From: Sphingomonas sp. UBA978
GTDB lineage: Bacteria > Pseudomonadota > Alphaproteobacteria > Sphingomonadales > Sphingomonadaceae
Direction: 5' to 3'
Assembly: GCF_002292295.1 (NCBI RefSeq)
Contig: NZ_DBBS01000021.1
Coordinates: 460,886 to 524,885, forward strand
Length of the DNA stretch: 64,000 nucleotides
Positions 44,415 through 52,279 of this stretch are shown piece after piece (position 1 is the first letter of the stretch; each line of letters begins with the position of its first letter). The position numbers and the translations under genes are program-made. The notes beneath the pieces are model-generated. The model made no database searches, was not told the DNA's origin, and saw only the letters and a list, made by a program, of their open reading frames with translations.

Positions 44415-44443
44415 GTAAAAGACTTTTGCCGGGATAAAGTCAA
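44415..44443 (-). promoter_or_regulatory. Candidate promoter of the mucR gene
   Basis: On the minus strand TTGACT (44438-44443) and TTTTAC (44415-44420) are 17 bp apart, 62 bp upstream of the start. The AT-rich spacer carries GACTTT/AAAGTC half-sites, which could serve autoregulation. The remaining gap to nhaA (44444-44671) shows nothing I recognise. Confidence 0.45.
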
Positions 44444-44671
44444 AAGAACAATTTCGGCTGATGTCATCGGCGCAGTCGATCAATTGTGGTTATGTGACGG
44501 TGAACCGGAATAACGGTGCCGCGCGAAGAATCGGCCGGTCTAGTCGAAGTTCCTTCAGGCGGCGCGATCCCTCATCCGGCTGCCGTGGGAGTCGGCGGGC
44601 ACCGCCGGGCGGCGGGAACGGAGCGCTTCGCTCAAGTGTATTGTTTCAAGGGCTTACGAGACGGGATATTC

Positions 44672-46069
44672 ATGGCGCTAACTCCACGTCTGTCCGGGCA
44701 GGTGGCGGCGCGCGCGCACCATTCGCCCGCGGCGGCGATATTGCAGAAGATCGAACCCTTTTTCGCGATCGGGCAGATTTCCGGCGGCCCGCTGCTGATC
44801 GCGACGCTGATCGCGCTGGTCGTGGTCAATTCGCCGATCGGGGCCGAGTACATCCGGCTGTGGGATCGCGGGGTGCGGATCAGCTATGGCAGCTGGTCGT
44901 TCGCCCGGCCCGCCGCCGAGTGGATCAACGATGCGCTGATGCCGCTGTTCTTCCTCATCATCGGGACGGAGGTGAAGCGGGAGTTCGTCAAGGGATCGCT
45001 GTCGTCGCTGCGCACCGCGGTGTTTCCGATCGTCGGCGCGATCGGCGGGCTCGTCGTGCCGATCGCCATCTATCTGGCGTTCAACCTCGGCACGCCGTCG
45101 CAGCATGGCTGGGGCGTCGTCGCGGCGATGGACACCGCGTTCAGCCTCGCGATCGTCGCGATGTTCACGACGCGGCTGCCGGTGGCGGTGCGCGCGGTGC
45201 TGCTCGCCTTTGCCGCGATCGACGACGTGTTCGGGCTGCTGGTGATCGCGGTCGCCTATACCGCGTCGATCGACCTGTGGTTCCTCGGCCTCGCCGGCGT
45301 GGCCTATGCCGGTATCCTCGGCCTGTTGCGGCTGCGCTGGGTCGCGCCGATCCCCTATGTGCTGCTCGGCATCGTCGTATGGATCGGCGTGTTCGGCTCG
45401 GGCGTGCATCCGACGATCGCCGGGGTCGCGGTCGGCCTGCTGCTGCCCACGCGGTCGCGACTGTCGGAGGGGCGGTTCGCCGAGCGGGTGCAAAAGCCCA
45501 TCGACCAGTTCAAGGCAGCGCATGCCGCGGCCGAACGGACCGACGACCCGGCGGAGGCGGAGGAACAGCGGGACAGCGCGCAGCGGCGGCTGGGCTATAT
45601 CCACGAGATGGCGGCGGCGACCGACGAGGCGGCCGAACGGCTGGTCCGGGTGCTGACGCCCTGGGTGTCCTATATCGTGCTGCCGCTGTTCGCGCTGTCG
45701 AACGTGCGCATCCATTTCTCCGCAGACCTGATCGCGGAGGCGGTGCAGGCGCCGCTCGCCATCGGCGTCGTCGCGGGTCTGGTGATCGGCAAGCCGCTGG
45801 GATTCCTCGCCGCGACCTGGGCGGCGACGCGGGTGGGGGCGGCGTCGCTGCCCGAGGGCGTCAACTGGCGGATGGTGCTGGGCATCGGCGGCGTCGCCGG
45901 GATCGGCTTTACCATCTCGCTGTTCATCGCCGAACTCGCCTTCACCGACCCGGTGCAGACCGAGCTGGCGGCGCTCGCGATCCTCGTCGCCTCGGTCGTG
46001 TCGGGCGTGTTCGGTTACGTCATGTTCTGGAAGGCAGCCGGGCCAGTGGGGGACGATCGGCAGGTTTAA
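44672..46069 (+). CDS. nhaA: Na+/H+ antiporter NhaA
   Basis: The 465-residue protein has about 12 membrane segments and the NhaA signatures INDALMPLFFLIIGTEVKRE, AAMDTAFSLAIVA and AFAAIDDVFGLLVIAVAY; the last holds the Asp-Asp ion site. GIGFTISLFIAELAF is near the C-terminus. It exports Na+ in exchange for H+ at alkaline pH. A charged insert of about 60 residues (about 265-320, VQKPIDQFKAAHAAAERTDDPAEAEEQ) is longer than in E. coli NhaA. I chose ATG 44672 over a frame from 44516 because the earlier residues look non-coding. Confidence 0.92.
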   Translation: MALTPRLSGQVAARAHHSPAAAILQKIEPFFAIGQISGGPLLIATLIALVVVNSPIGAEYIRLWDRGVRISYGSWSFARPAAEWINDALMPLFFLIIGTEVKREFVKGSLSSLRTAVFPIVGAIGGLVVPIAIYLAFNLGTPSQHGWGVVAAMDTAFSLAIVAMFTTRLPVAVRAVLLAFAAIDDVFGLLVIAVAYTASIDLWFLGLAGVAYAGILGLLRLRWVAPIPYVLLGIVVWIGVFGSGVHPTIAGVAVGLLLPTRSRLSEGRFAERVQKPIDQFKAAHAAAERTDDPAEAEEQRDSAQRRLGYIHEMAAATDEAAERLVRVLTPWVSYIVLPLFALSNVRIHFSADLIAEAVQAPLAIGVVAGLVIGKPLGFLAATWAATRVGAASLPEGVNWRMVLGIGGVAGIGFTISLFIAELAFTDPVQTELAALAILVASVVSGVFGYVMFWKAAGPVGDDRQV

Positions 46070-46077
46070 CGGAGAAT

Positions 46078-46208
46078 GGGTTCGCGCGGAGGCGCGAAGG
46101 GCGCGGAGATGGACCGCTTGAGGCGGCGTGGCCCTCTCATCTTCGACGTTGGATAGAAAGGGACGTGGATGCGGTGGGCGCCACGCCTCTGCGTCCTCTG
46201 CGCGACCC
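46078..46208. repeat. Dispersed palindromic element, copy B
   Basis: The left arm at 46078-46108 begins GGGTTCGCGCGGAGGCGCG and the right arm at 46186-46208 (CCTCTGCGTCCTCTGCGCG and following) is a shorter, imperfect reverse complement. It is clearly the same family as the element at 30750. It occupies the gap between convergent nhaA and uxuA (46070-46227), and nothing else is seen there. Confidence 0.65.
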
Positions 46209-46227
46209 ATTGACGTGGAAGGTCGCG

Positions 46228-47412
46228 TCAGACCAGCGTGGCGTGGGCGATGCCGGTTTCCAGTCCGCGCAGTTCGGCGAGGCCGCGCATCCGGCCGAGC
46301 AGCGAATAGCCGGGATTGGTGTGCTTGCCGAGGTCGTCGAGCATCTGGTGGCCGTGATCGGGGCGCATCGGGATGCTGCGGCCGGTGCGGCGCTGCAGCC
46401 GCTGGACCGCGGCGACCACGGCGGGCATCCGCGCGTCGCCGCCGAGATGCACCGCCTCGTGGAACGCGCCCTGCGGCTCGCGCTGGACGGCGCGCAGGTG
46501 GAGGAAGCCGATCCGGTCGCCGAGCCGGTCGACCATGCCGGGCAGGTCGTTGTCGGCGCGCACTCCGAACGAACCGGTGCACAGGCACAGCCCGTTCGAC
46601 GGATTGGGCACGGCCGCGAACAGCGCCGCGACGTCAGCCTCGGTGCTGACGACGCGGGGCAGGCCGAACAGCGGGAAGGGGGGATCGTCCGGGTGGACGA
46701 CCAGCTGCACGCCCGCCGCGTCGGCGACGGGACAGACCGCCTCGAGAAAGGCGACGTGGTTGGCGCGCAGCCGGTCGGCGTCGATGCCGTCATAGGTGCC
46801 GATCGCTTCGAGGAAGGCGGCAGCGGTGAAGCTTTCCTCGCTGCCCGGCAGGCCGGCAATGATCGTGCGTTCGAGCCGGTGCCGCGCATCGGCGTCGAGC
46901 GCGGCGAAGTGGCGGTCGGCGGCGGCGATCATCTCCGGCGAATAGTCGCGCGCCGCGCCCGGGCGGCGGAGGATGTGGAGGTCGAACGCCGCCACCGCCG
47001 CCATCTCGAAGCGCAGCGCCAGCGCGCCGTCGGGCAGCGGCCAGGCCAAATCGGTCCGCGTCCAGTCGAGCAGCGGCATGAAATTATAGGTGACGACGCG
47101 GATGCCGCAGGCGGCGAGATGGCGCAGGCTGTCGCGATAGGCGTGGATCAGGCGATCCCAGTCGGGCCCGCGGCGCTTGATCTCCTCATGCACCGGCAGG
47201 CTCTCGACCACCGTCCAGTCGAGCCCCGCCGCCTGCACCATCGCCCGGCGCGCGGCGATCGCCTCCTGCGGCCAGACCGCGCCGTTGGGGAGGTCGTGCA
47301 GCGCGGTGACGACCTCGCGCGCGCCCGCCTGGCGGATGTCGCGCAGGCTCACGGGGTCGGCGGGGCCGAACCAGCGCATCGTCTGCGTCATCATCACGGG
47401 CTCACCGGCCAT
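46228..47412 (-). CDS. uxuA: Mannonate dehydratase UxuA
   Basis: The 394-residue TIM-barrel enzyme starts TMRWFGPADPVSLRDIRQAGA, the UxuA signature. It has TYNFMPLLDWTRTDL, VHPDDPPFPLFGLPRVVS and PMRPDHGHQMLDDL, which carry the Mn/Fe-binding His, Cys and Asp residues. It turns D-mannonate into 2-keto-3-deoxygluconate in glucuronate use. No uxuB or uxaC is adjacent. ATG 47412 follows GAGG; a GTG at 47415 and the ATGs at MMTQTM are alternatives. A UxuR-like operator lies upstream at 47497. Confidence 0.92.
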   Translation of the reverse strand: MAGEPVMMTQTMRWFGPADPVSLRDIRQAGAREVVTALHDLPNGAVWPQEAIAARRAMVQAAGLDWTVVESLPVHEEIKRRGPDWDRLIHAYRDSLRHLAACGIRVVTYNFMPLLDWTRTDLAWPLPDGALALRFEMAAVAAFDLHILRRPGAARDYSPEMIAAADRHFAALDADARHRLERTIIAGLPGSEESFTAAAFLEAIGTYDGIDADRLRANHVAFLEAVCPVADAAGVQLVVHPDDPPFPLFGLPRVVSTEADVAALFAAVPNPSNGLCLCTGSFGVRADNDLPGMVDRLGDRIGFLHLRAVQREPQGAFHEAVHLGGDARMPAVVAAVQRLQRRTGRSIPMRPDHGHQMLDDLGKHTNPGYSLLGRMRGLAELRGLETGIAHATLV

Positions 47413-47496
47413 CACATCGCCTCACGTCGTTCCATCGGCTGCCGGGAAATGGCACCGAGGCTGACGCTTAACGGGTGAAATTTGGCCTGTCCAGAT

Positions 47497-47507
47497 TGGT
47501 ATGACCA
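47497..47507 (-). promoter_or_regulatory. Candidate UxuR/GntR-type operator upstream of uxuA
   Basis: TGGTATGACCA, preceded by AT, is a TGGT-N3-ACCA inverted repeat. It resembles the ATTGGTATACCAAT core recognised by E. coli ExuR/UxuR. It lies 85 bp upstream of the uxuA start, beyond the glpK stop. Confidence 0.4.
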
Positions 47508-47532
47508 CCTGCGACAGCGATAAGCGTTTGCG

Positions 47533-49026
47533 TTATCGGCGCGGCCCCAGCGTGCGCCGTACCGCATCCCGCCAGCCGGCGACGAGCGGCGCGCGCGCCT
47601 CCGCCGTCATGTCCGGCTCGAAGCAGCGCTCGCGCGACCACAGCGTCGACAGATGGTCGAGCCCCGACCAGACGCCGGTCGCGAGGCCGGCGTGGAAGGC
47701 GGCGCCGCGGGCGGTCGTTTCTAAGTCGTCGGGGCGCTCGACCGGCGTGTCGATCATGTCGGCGAGGAAGCCGCACAGCCAGTCGTTCGCCGCCATGCCG
47801 CCGTCAACGCGCAGGATCGCGGGCCGGCCGCCGCCGTCCGCCGCCATCGCCTCGACGAGGTCCATCGTCTGGAACGCCACCGCCTCCAGCGCCGCGCGCG
47901 CCAGATGCGCCGCGCCCGCGCCCAGCGTCAGGCCGTAGATCGCGCCGCGCGCCTCCGGGTCCCAATGCGGCGCGCCGAGGCCGGCGAAGGCCGGGACCAT
48001 ATAGACGCCATGATTGTCGGGAATGCGGGTCGCGAGGTCGTCGGTCTGGCTGGCGTGGGTGATGACGCCGATACCGTCGCGCAGCCACTTCACCGCCGCA
48101 CCCGCGACGAAGATCGACCCCTCCAGCGCATAGGTCGTCCGTCCGTCGAGCCGGTAGGCGGGGGTGGTGAGCAGGCGATGCTGCGATTCGACCGCCTCCT
48201 CGCCGGTGTTGAGCAGCATGAAACAGCCGGTGCCATAGGTGGATTTGGCCATGCCCGGATCGAAGCACGCCTGCCCGAACAGCGCCGCCTGCTGGTCGCC
48301 GGCGATCCCCGCCACCGGCACGGCCGCGCCGAGCAGGGCGGGGTCGGTGGTGCCGTAGAGGTGCGCATTGTCGTGGACCTGCGGCAGCATCGCCTCGGGC
48401 ACGCGGAGCAGGCGGCACAATTCGGCGTCCCAACACTGGCGGTGGATGTCGTAGAGCATCGTCCGCGAGGCGTTGGTGATGTCGGTCGCGTGCACAGCAC
48501 CCCCGGTCAGCCGCCAGAGCAGGAAGCTGTCGATCGTCCCGAAGGCGAGGTCGCCGCGCTCGGCGCGGGCGCGGGCGCCGGCGACATGGTCGAGCATCCA
48601 GGCGATCTTGGTCGCGGAGAAATAGGGGTCGATCAGCAGCCCGGTCCGCGCCCGCACCAGATCCTCGGCGCCGTCCGCCTTCAGTTCCTGACAGCGCGGC
48701 GCACCGCGCCGGTCCTGCCAGACGATCGCGCGATGGATCGGCTCGCCGGTCGCCCGGTCCCAGACGACCGCCGTCTCGCGCTGGTTGGTGATGCCGATCG
48801 CGGCAAGGTCCTGCGCGGTCAGCCCGCTCGCCGCCAGTGCGTCGCGCGCCGTAGCGAGCGCGTCGCGCCAGATGTCCTCTGGGTCGTGCTCGACCCAGCC
48901 CGGCTGGGGATAATGCTGCGCGAATTCGGCCTGTGCGATGCCGACCCGCCGTGCCGCGTGATCGAAGACGATGCTGCGCGTCGACGTGGTGCCCTGATCG
49001 ATCACCAGGATATGCGTCTTGGCCAC
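47533..49026 (-). CDS. glpK: Glycerol kinase GlpK
   Basis: The 497-residue FGGY-family kinase starts HILVIDQGTTSTRSIVFD (phosphate loop). It has GWVEHDPEDIWRD, ITNQRETAVVWDR, FFSATKI-like PYFSATKIAWML, YGTGCFMLLNTGE and ILRVDGGMAANDWL (adenosine site). It phosphorylates glycerol to glycerol-3-phosphate in the cytoplasm. The start is GTG 49026, with GGGAGAGG upstream; no ATG fits the frame. It is divergent from glpD across a 117-bp gap with GlpR-like sites. Confidence 0.95.
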   Translation of the reverse strand: MAKTHILVIDQGTTSTRSIVFDHAARRVGIAQAEFAQHYPQPGWVEHDPEDIWRDALATARDALAASGLTAQDLAAIGITNQRETAVVWDRATGEPIHRAIVWQDRRGAPRCQELKADGAEDLVRARTGLLIDPYFSATKIAWMLDHVAGARARAERGDLAFGTIDSFLLWRLTGGAVHATDITNASRTMLYDIHRQCWDAELCRLLRVPEAMLPQVHDNAHLYGTTDPALLGAAVPVAGIAGDQQAALFGQACFDPGMAKSTYGTGCFMLLNTGEEAVESQHRLLTTPAYRLDGRTTYALEGSIFVAGAAVKWLRDGIGVITHASQTDDLATRIPDNHGVYMVPAFAGLGAPHWDPEARGAIYGLTLGAGAAHLARAALEAVAFQTMDLVEAMAADGGGRPAILRVDGGMAANDWLCGFLADMIDTPVERPDDLETTARGAAFHAGLATGVWSGLDHLSTLWSRERCFEPDMTAEARAPLVAGWRDAVRRTLGPRR

Positions 49027-49044
49027 GTCGCCTCTCCCATAGTA

Positions 49045-49077
49045 TTTCGCTCGAAAGTTCGGATCGTTTCGAACGAA
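49045..49077. promoter_or_regulatory. Paired GlpR-type operator candidates
   Basis: TTTCGCTCGAAA (49045-49056) is a 5-bp inverted repeat around CT, and TTTCGAACGAA (49067-49077) has the same TTTCG-N2-CGAA form. The centres are 22 bp apart, two helical turns. DeoR-type GlpR proteins bind TTCG/CGAA half-sites, and glpR is the third gene of this locus. Confidence 0.6.
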
Positions 49078-49143
49078 GGTCAAGTGTTTCGGTTCGTCGC
49101 GGGATGCGTTAGGCTCGCCGACGACAACGAAGGGTGTAGCACG

Positions 49144-50640
49144 ATGGAGCGATGGCCGGACGACCCCCTGGACCTGCTCATCGTCGGCGGCGGCATCAAC
49201 GGCACCGGCATCGCCCGCGACGCCGCCGGACGCGGCCTGTCGGTGCTGCTGGTCGAGCAGGACGATCTCGCCAGCCACACCTCCTCGGCGTCGACCAAGC
49301 TGATCCACGGCGGGCTCCGCTACCTCGAATATGGCGAATTCCGGCTGGTGCGCGAGGCGCTGATCGAGCGCGAACGGCTGTGGGGCATGGCGCCGCACAT
49401 CATCTGGCCGCTGCGCTTCGTCCTGCCGCAGACCCAATCGCCGCGCCCCGCCTGGATGGTACGGCTCGGCCTGTTCCTCTACGATCACCTCGGCGGGCGG
49501 AAGCGCCTGCCGGGCACGCAGAGCGTCGCGCTCGCCGCCTCGCCGCTGGGGGCGGGGCTGTCGCCGCGGGCGGGCAGGGCGTTCGTCTATTCGGACTGCT
49601 GGGTCGAGGACAGCCGCCTCGTCGTGCTCAACGCGCTCGACGCGGCGGAGCGTGGCGCGACGATCGCCACCCGCACGCGCCTGATCGCCGCGAGCCGGAC
49701 GGGCACGGGCTGGACCGCCGATCTGGAACAGGCGGACGGCACCCGCCGGCAGGTCGCGGCGCGCGCGCTGGTCAACGCCGCCGGGCCGTGGGTCGCCGAC
49801 GTGATCGGACGGACAGCGGGCGCACGCAACGACCGGTCGGTGCGGCTGGTCAAGGGCAGCCATATCGTCGTGCCGCGCCTCTACGAGGGCGATCACGCCT
49901 TCATGCTGCAGAATGCCGATCGCCGCATCGTCTTCGCCATCCCCTATGAGGGCGCGTTCACGCTGGTCGGCACCACCGACGAGCCATGGACCGACCCGCC
50001 CGGCCGCGCGACGATCGACGCGGAGGAGACGCGCTATCTGCTCGACACCATCCGCCATTATTTCGCGCGCCCGGTGGCGGCGGCGGATATCGTCTGGAGC
50101 TATTCGGGAATCCGGCCGCTCTACGACGACAAGGCGGCCAATGCCTCCGCGGTGACGCGCGACTATGTCCTCGATCTCGACGCGGACGAGGGGCGGGCGC
50201 CGATGCTGAGCGTCTATGGCGGCAAGATCACCACCTATCGCAAGCTCGCCGAACATGCGCTGCGCGATCTCGCGCCGCTGTTGCCCGACGCAGGTCCGGC
50301 GTGGACCGCGGGCGCGCCGCTGCCCGGCGGTGACATGCCCGATGCCGATTTCGGGCGGTTCGCGGACGCACTGGCGGCACGCCATCCGCAATTGCCGCCG
50401 GCGCTGCTGCGCCGCCTCGCCCGGGCCTATGGCACGCGGGTGGAGGCGATCCTCGCGAGCGCCGCGACCGTGGAGGACCTTGGCCCCGATCTCGGTGGCG
50501 GGCTGCATGCGGCGGAGGTCGATTATCTCGTCGCGCACGAATGGGCGCGCACCGTGGAGGACGTGCTGTGGCGCCGCAGCAAGCTCGGCCTGCACGTGCC
50601 CGCCGGCACCGCGGAGCGGCTGGCGGCGTATCTCGCATGA
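49144..50640 (+). CDS. glpD: Glycerol-3-phosphate dehydrogenase GlpD (aerobic, FAD)
   Basis: The 498-residue flavoprotein has the FAD loop GGGINGTG at 15-22, then SSASTKLIHGGLRYLEYGEFRLVREAL, a hallmark of GlpD. It also has RLVKGSHIVVPR, VGTTDEPWTD and SVYGGKITTYRKLAEHAL. A C-terminal helical domain is complete. It oxidises glycerol-3-phosphate at the inner membrane and passes electrons to quinone. ATG 49144 is preceded by a modest ribosome site (GAAGG). It overlaps glpR by ATGA. Confidence 0.95.
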   Translation: MERWPDDPLDLLIVGGGINGTGIARDAAGRGLSVLLVEQDDLASHTSSASTKLIHGGLRYLEYGEFRLVREALIERERLWGMAPHIIWPLRFVLPQTQSPRPAWMVRLGLFLYDHLGGRKRLPGTQSVALAASPLGAGLSPRAGRAFVYSDCWVEDSRLVVLNALDAAERGATIATRTRLIAASRTGTGWTADLEQADGTRRQVAARALVNAAGPWVADVIGRTAGARNDRSVRLVKGSHIVVPRLYEGDHAFMLQNADRRIVFAIPYEGAFTLVGTTDEPWTDPPGRATIDAEETRYLLDTIRHYFARPVAAADIVWSYSGIRPLYDDKAANASAVTRDYVLDLDADEGRAPMLSVYGGKITTYRKLAEHALRDLAPLLPDAGPAWTAGAPLPGGDMPDADFGRFADALAARHPQLPPALLRRLARAYGTRVEAILASAATVEDLGPDLGGGLHAAEVDYLVAHEWARTVEDVLWRRSKLGLHVPAGTAERLAAYLA

Positions 50641-51431
50641 GCGACGCGGACGTGCCGACGCGCCATGCGCGCATCGTCGATCTCGCGCGGCAGGCGGGGC
50701 GCGTCTCGGTCGAGGGGCTGGCCGATACGCTCGGCGTGACGCCGCAGACGATCCGAAAGGACCTGACGTCGCTCGAACGCCGCGCCTTGCTCACCCGCGT
50801 CCATGGCGGTGCGGTGCCGGGTTCGGGGACCGACAATCTCGCCTATGCCGAGCGGCGCGGTATCGCCGTCGCCGCAAAATCGGCGATTGGCGCGGCCGCG
50901 GCGGCGCTGGTCCCGGACGGGGCCAGCCTGTTCATCAACATCGGCACCACCACCGAGGCGATCGCCCGCCATCTGGTCGACCGGACCAGGCTGATGGTCA
51001 TCACCAACAACCTCAACGTCGTCGACATCCTCGCCGACCGGCCGGGGATCGCGGTGATCGCTGCCGGCGGTCGCGTCCGCCCGAGCGACCGCGCGGTGAC
51101 CGGCGGCATCGCGATGGACTTCATCCGCGGCTTCAAGGTCGATATCGCGCTGATCGGCGCATCGGGGATCGAAGCCAATGGCGACTTCCTCGATTACGAC
51201 GTGGACGAGGTGCGCGTGTCGCAGACGATCATCCATAACGCGCGTCAGGTGATCCTGGCGATCGACGCCTCCAAGCTCGACCGGCCGGCGCCCGTGCGCA
51301 TCGGCACCCTCGACGATATCGACTGGCTGGTGACCGATCGCGCGCCACCGGCGTTGCGCGCCGCCTGCGTCGCGGCGGGCGTCCGTATCGCCGAAACCGA
51401 TGCCGACCGGGGTGGCACTGCCGCGGCGTGA
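50637..51431 (+). CDS. glpR: DeoR-family glycerol-3-phosphate repressor GlpR
   Basis: The 264-residue protein has a DeoR winged helix (RHARIVDLARQAGRVSVEGLADTLGVTPQTIRKDLTSLE, about 9-47, wing RVHGGAV) and a sugar-isomerase-like sensor domain with INIGTTTEAIARHL and VTNNLNVV-like ITNNLNVVDIL, typical of GlpR. It should repress glpK and glpD until glycerol-3-phosphate binds. It is coupled to glpD (ATGA), and two matching operator candidates lie between glpK and glpD. Confidence 0.92.
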   Translation: MSDADVPTRHARIVDLARQAGRVSVEGLADTLGVTPQTIRKDLTSLERRALLTRVHGGAVPGSGTDNLAYAERRGIAVAAKSAIGAAAAALVPDGASLFINIGTTTEAIARHLVDRTRLMVITNNLNVVDILADRPGIAVIAAGGRVRPSDRAVTGGIAMDFIRGFKVDIALIGASGIEANGDFLDYDVDEVRVSQTIIHNARQVILAIDASKLDRPAPVRIGTLDDIDWLVTDRAPPALRAACVAAGVRIAETDADRGGTAAA

Positions 51432-51500
51432 CACGCACGGGCGACGTTGCACCTGCGAAACGGCTTTCGTCCGGGTGGCGGGTCGGCTAGGGGCGCGCGC

Positions 51501-51707
51501 ATGGTACACAAACGCAACGTGATCGCCGCACGACTGCCCCAGCCCGAATTCGACGGCCGGTGGGGCCTGCGTTCGGCGCTGGACGGCCGGTGGCTGCCGG
51601 TGGTCTATGCCAGCGAGGCGGAGGCGAGCGCCGCCGCCAGCGGCCTTCGCGCGTCGCCCGTCAACGACAATGGCTCGGTGCCGTCCGCGCGGCTGTCATG
51701 GGGCTGA
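51501..51707 (+). CDS. Small hypothetical protein
   Basis: The 68-residue frame starts at ATG 51501 and reads NVIAARLPQPEFDGRWGLRSALDGRWLPVVYASEAEASAAASGLR. The pattern of a short beta unit with FDGRW and LDGRW, then an Ala-rich helix, looks like a real small domain. No ribosome site is clear, and I recognise no family. It sits between glpR and another small gene. Confidence 0.5.
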   Translation: MVHKRNVIAARLPQPEFDGRWGLRSALDGRWLPVVYASEAEASAAASGLRASPVNDNGSVPSARLSWG

Positions 51708-51754
51708 CACAGCGCTGAGCTAAGGGTCGCCTCCGTCATCCGGAGGTCGAAATC

Positions 51755-51970
51755 GTGAAGAGTGCCAGCCCGTTGATGGCCGACGAACTGGTCGCCTGCG
51801 TCGCGAGCGGCATCCCCGCGACGCCGGCGCAGGTCTCGCATCTCGCGGCGCGGATCTGGGCGGAGGCGGCATGCCACCGCTCCGCCTTTGCATGGGGCGA
51901 CCTGCCGCCCGGTGCGGCGGACCGGACGTTCGCCCTGCGATCGGCGACGTTGGCGCTGAACGGCGGCTGA
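51755..51970 (+). CDS. Small hypothetical protein, GTG start
   Basis: The 71-residue frame begins at GTG 51755 with GGAGG eight bases upstream, a strong ribosome site. It reads LMADELVACVASGIPATPAQVSHLAARIWAEAA then ends in a Leu/Ala stretch. It is followed within ten bases by a good terminator (51980). These signals make it a likely gene. I recognise no family. Confidence 0.6.
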   Translation: MKSASPLMADELVACVASGIPATPAQVSHLAARIWAEAACHRSAFAWGDLPPGAADRTFALRSATLALNGG

Positions 51971-51979
51971 TCGAGAGCC

Positions 51980-52004
51980 GTTCGCGAGGGACGCGAACTT
52001 TTTT
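51980..52004 (+). terminator. Rho-independent terminator after the small gene
   Basis: A 7-bp stem GTTCGCG with CGCGAAC closes over AGGGA and is followed by six T. It lies ten bases after the stop at 51970. The gap from here to the tRNA (52005-52126) holds nothing recognisable. Confidence 0.85.
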
Positions 52005-52126
52005 GGGTTCGGGCCGGGTCAGGCGACCATGGCTTCGCCGGCATGAATGACGTCTGAGCGGGTTTTCGACGGTGATGGGTTTCGACTTCGCCGCGCGTCG
52101 CTGCCGATGGCTGTGACAGCCGCCGC

Positions 52127-52201
52127 TGGTGACCCCTACGAGAATCGAACTCGTGCTTACGCCGTGAGAGGGCGTCGTCCTAACCGCTAGACGAAGGGGC
52201 C
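52127..52201 (-). tRNA. tRNA-Glu (anticodon CTC), CCA encoded
   Basis: Read on the minus strand, the acceptor stem GGCCCCT pairs with AGGGGTC (one G-T), followed by discriminator A and an encoded CCA. The anticodon arm is ACGCC-CTCTCAC-GGCGT with CTC at the centre. The T arm has the GTTCGAATC loop. All arms of a standard 75-nt tRNA are present. Confidence 0.95.
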
Positions 52202-52234
52202 ATGTGCGGTGAAGCGCGCTCCTAAGCGGCGGGC

Positions 52235-52270
52235 GGTGGGGCGTCAAGAGACTTCTCTCGACGCCCCACC
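52235..52270 (-). terminator. Hairpin terminator after the DAHP synthase gene
   Basis: An 11-bp perfect stem, GGTGGGGCGTC with GACGCCCCACC, extended by AGAG/CTCT pairs, lies ten bases past the stop of the minus-strand gene. No T tract follows, so efficiency is uncertain. Confidence 0.5.
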
Positions 52271-52279
52271 GGAAACGCG

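Noticed and set aside
49027..50595. N-terminal extension of the glpK frame across glpD
   Set aside because: It is antisense to glpD; glpK has a normal GTG start with a ribosome site at 49026.
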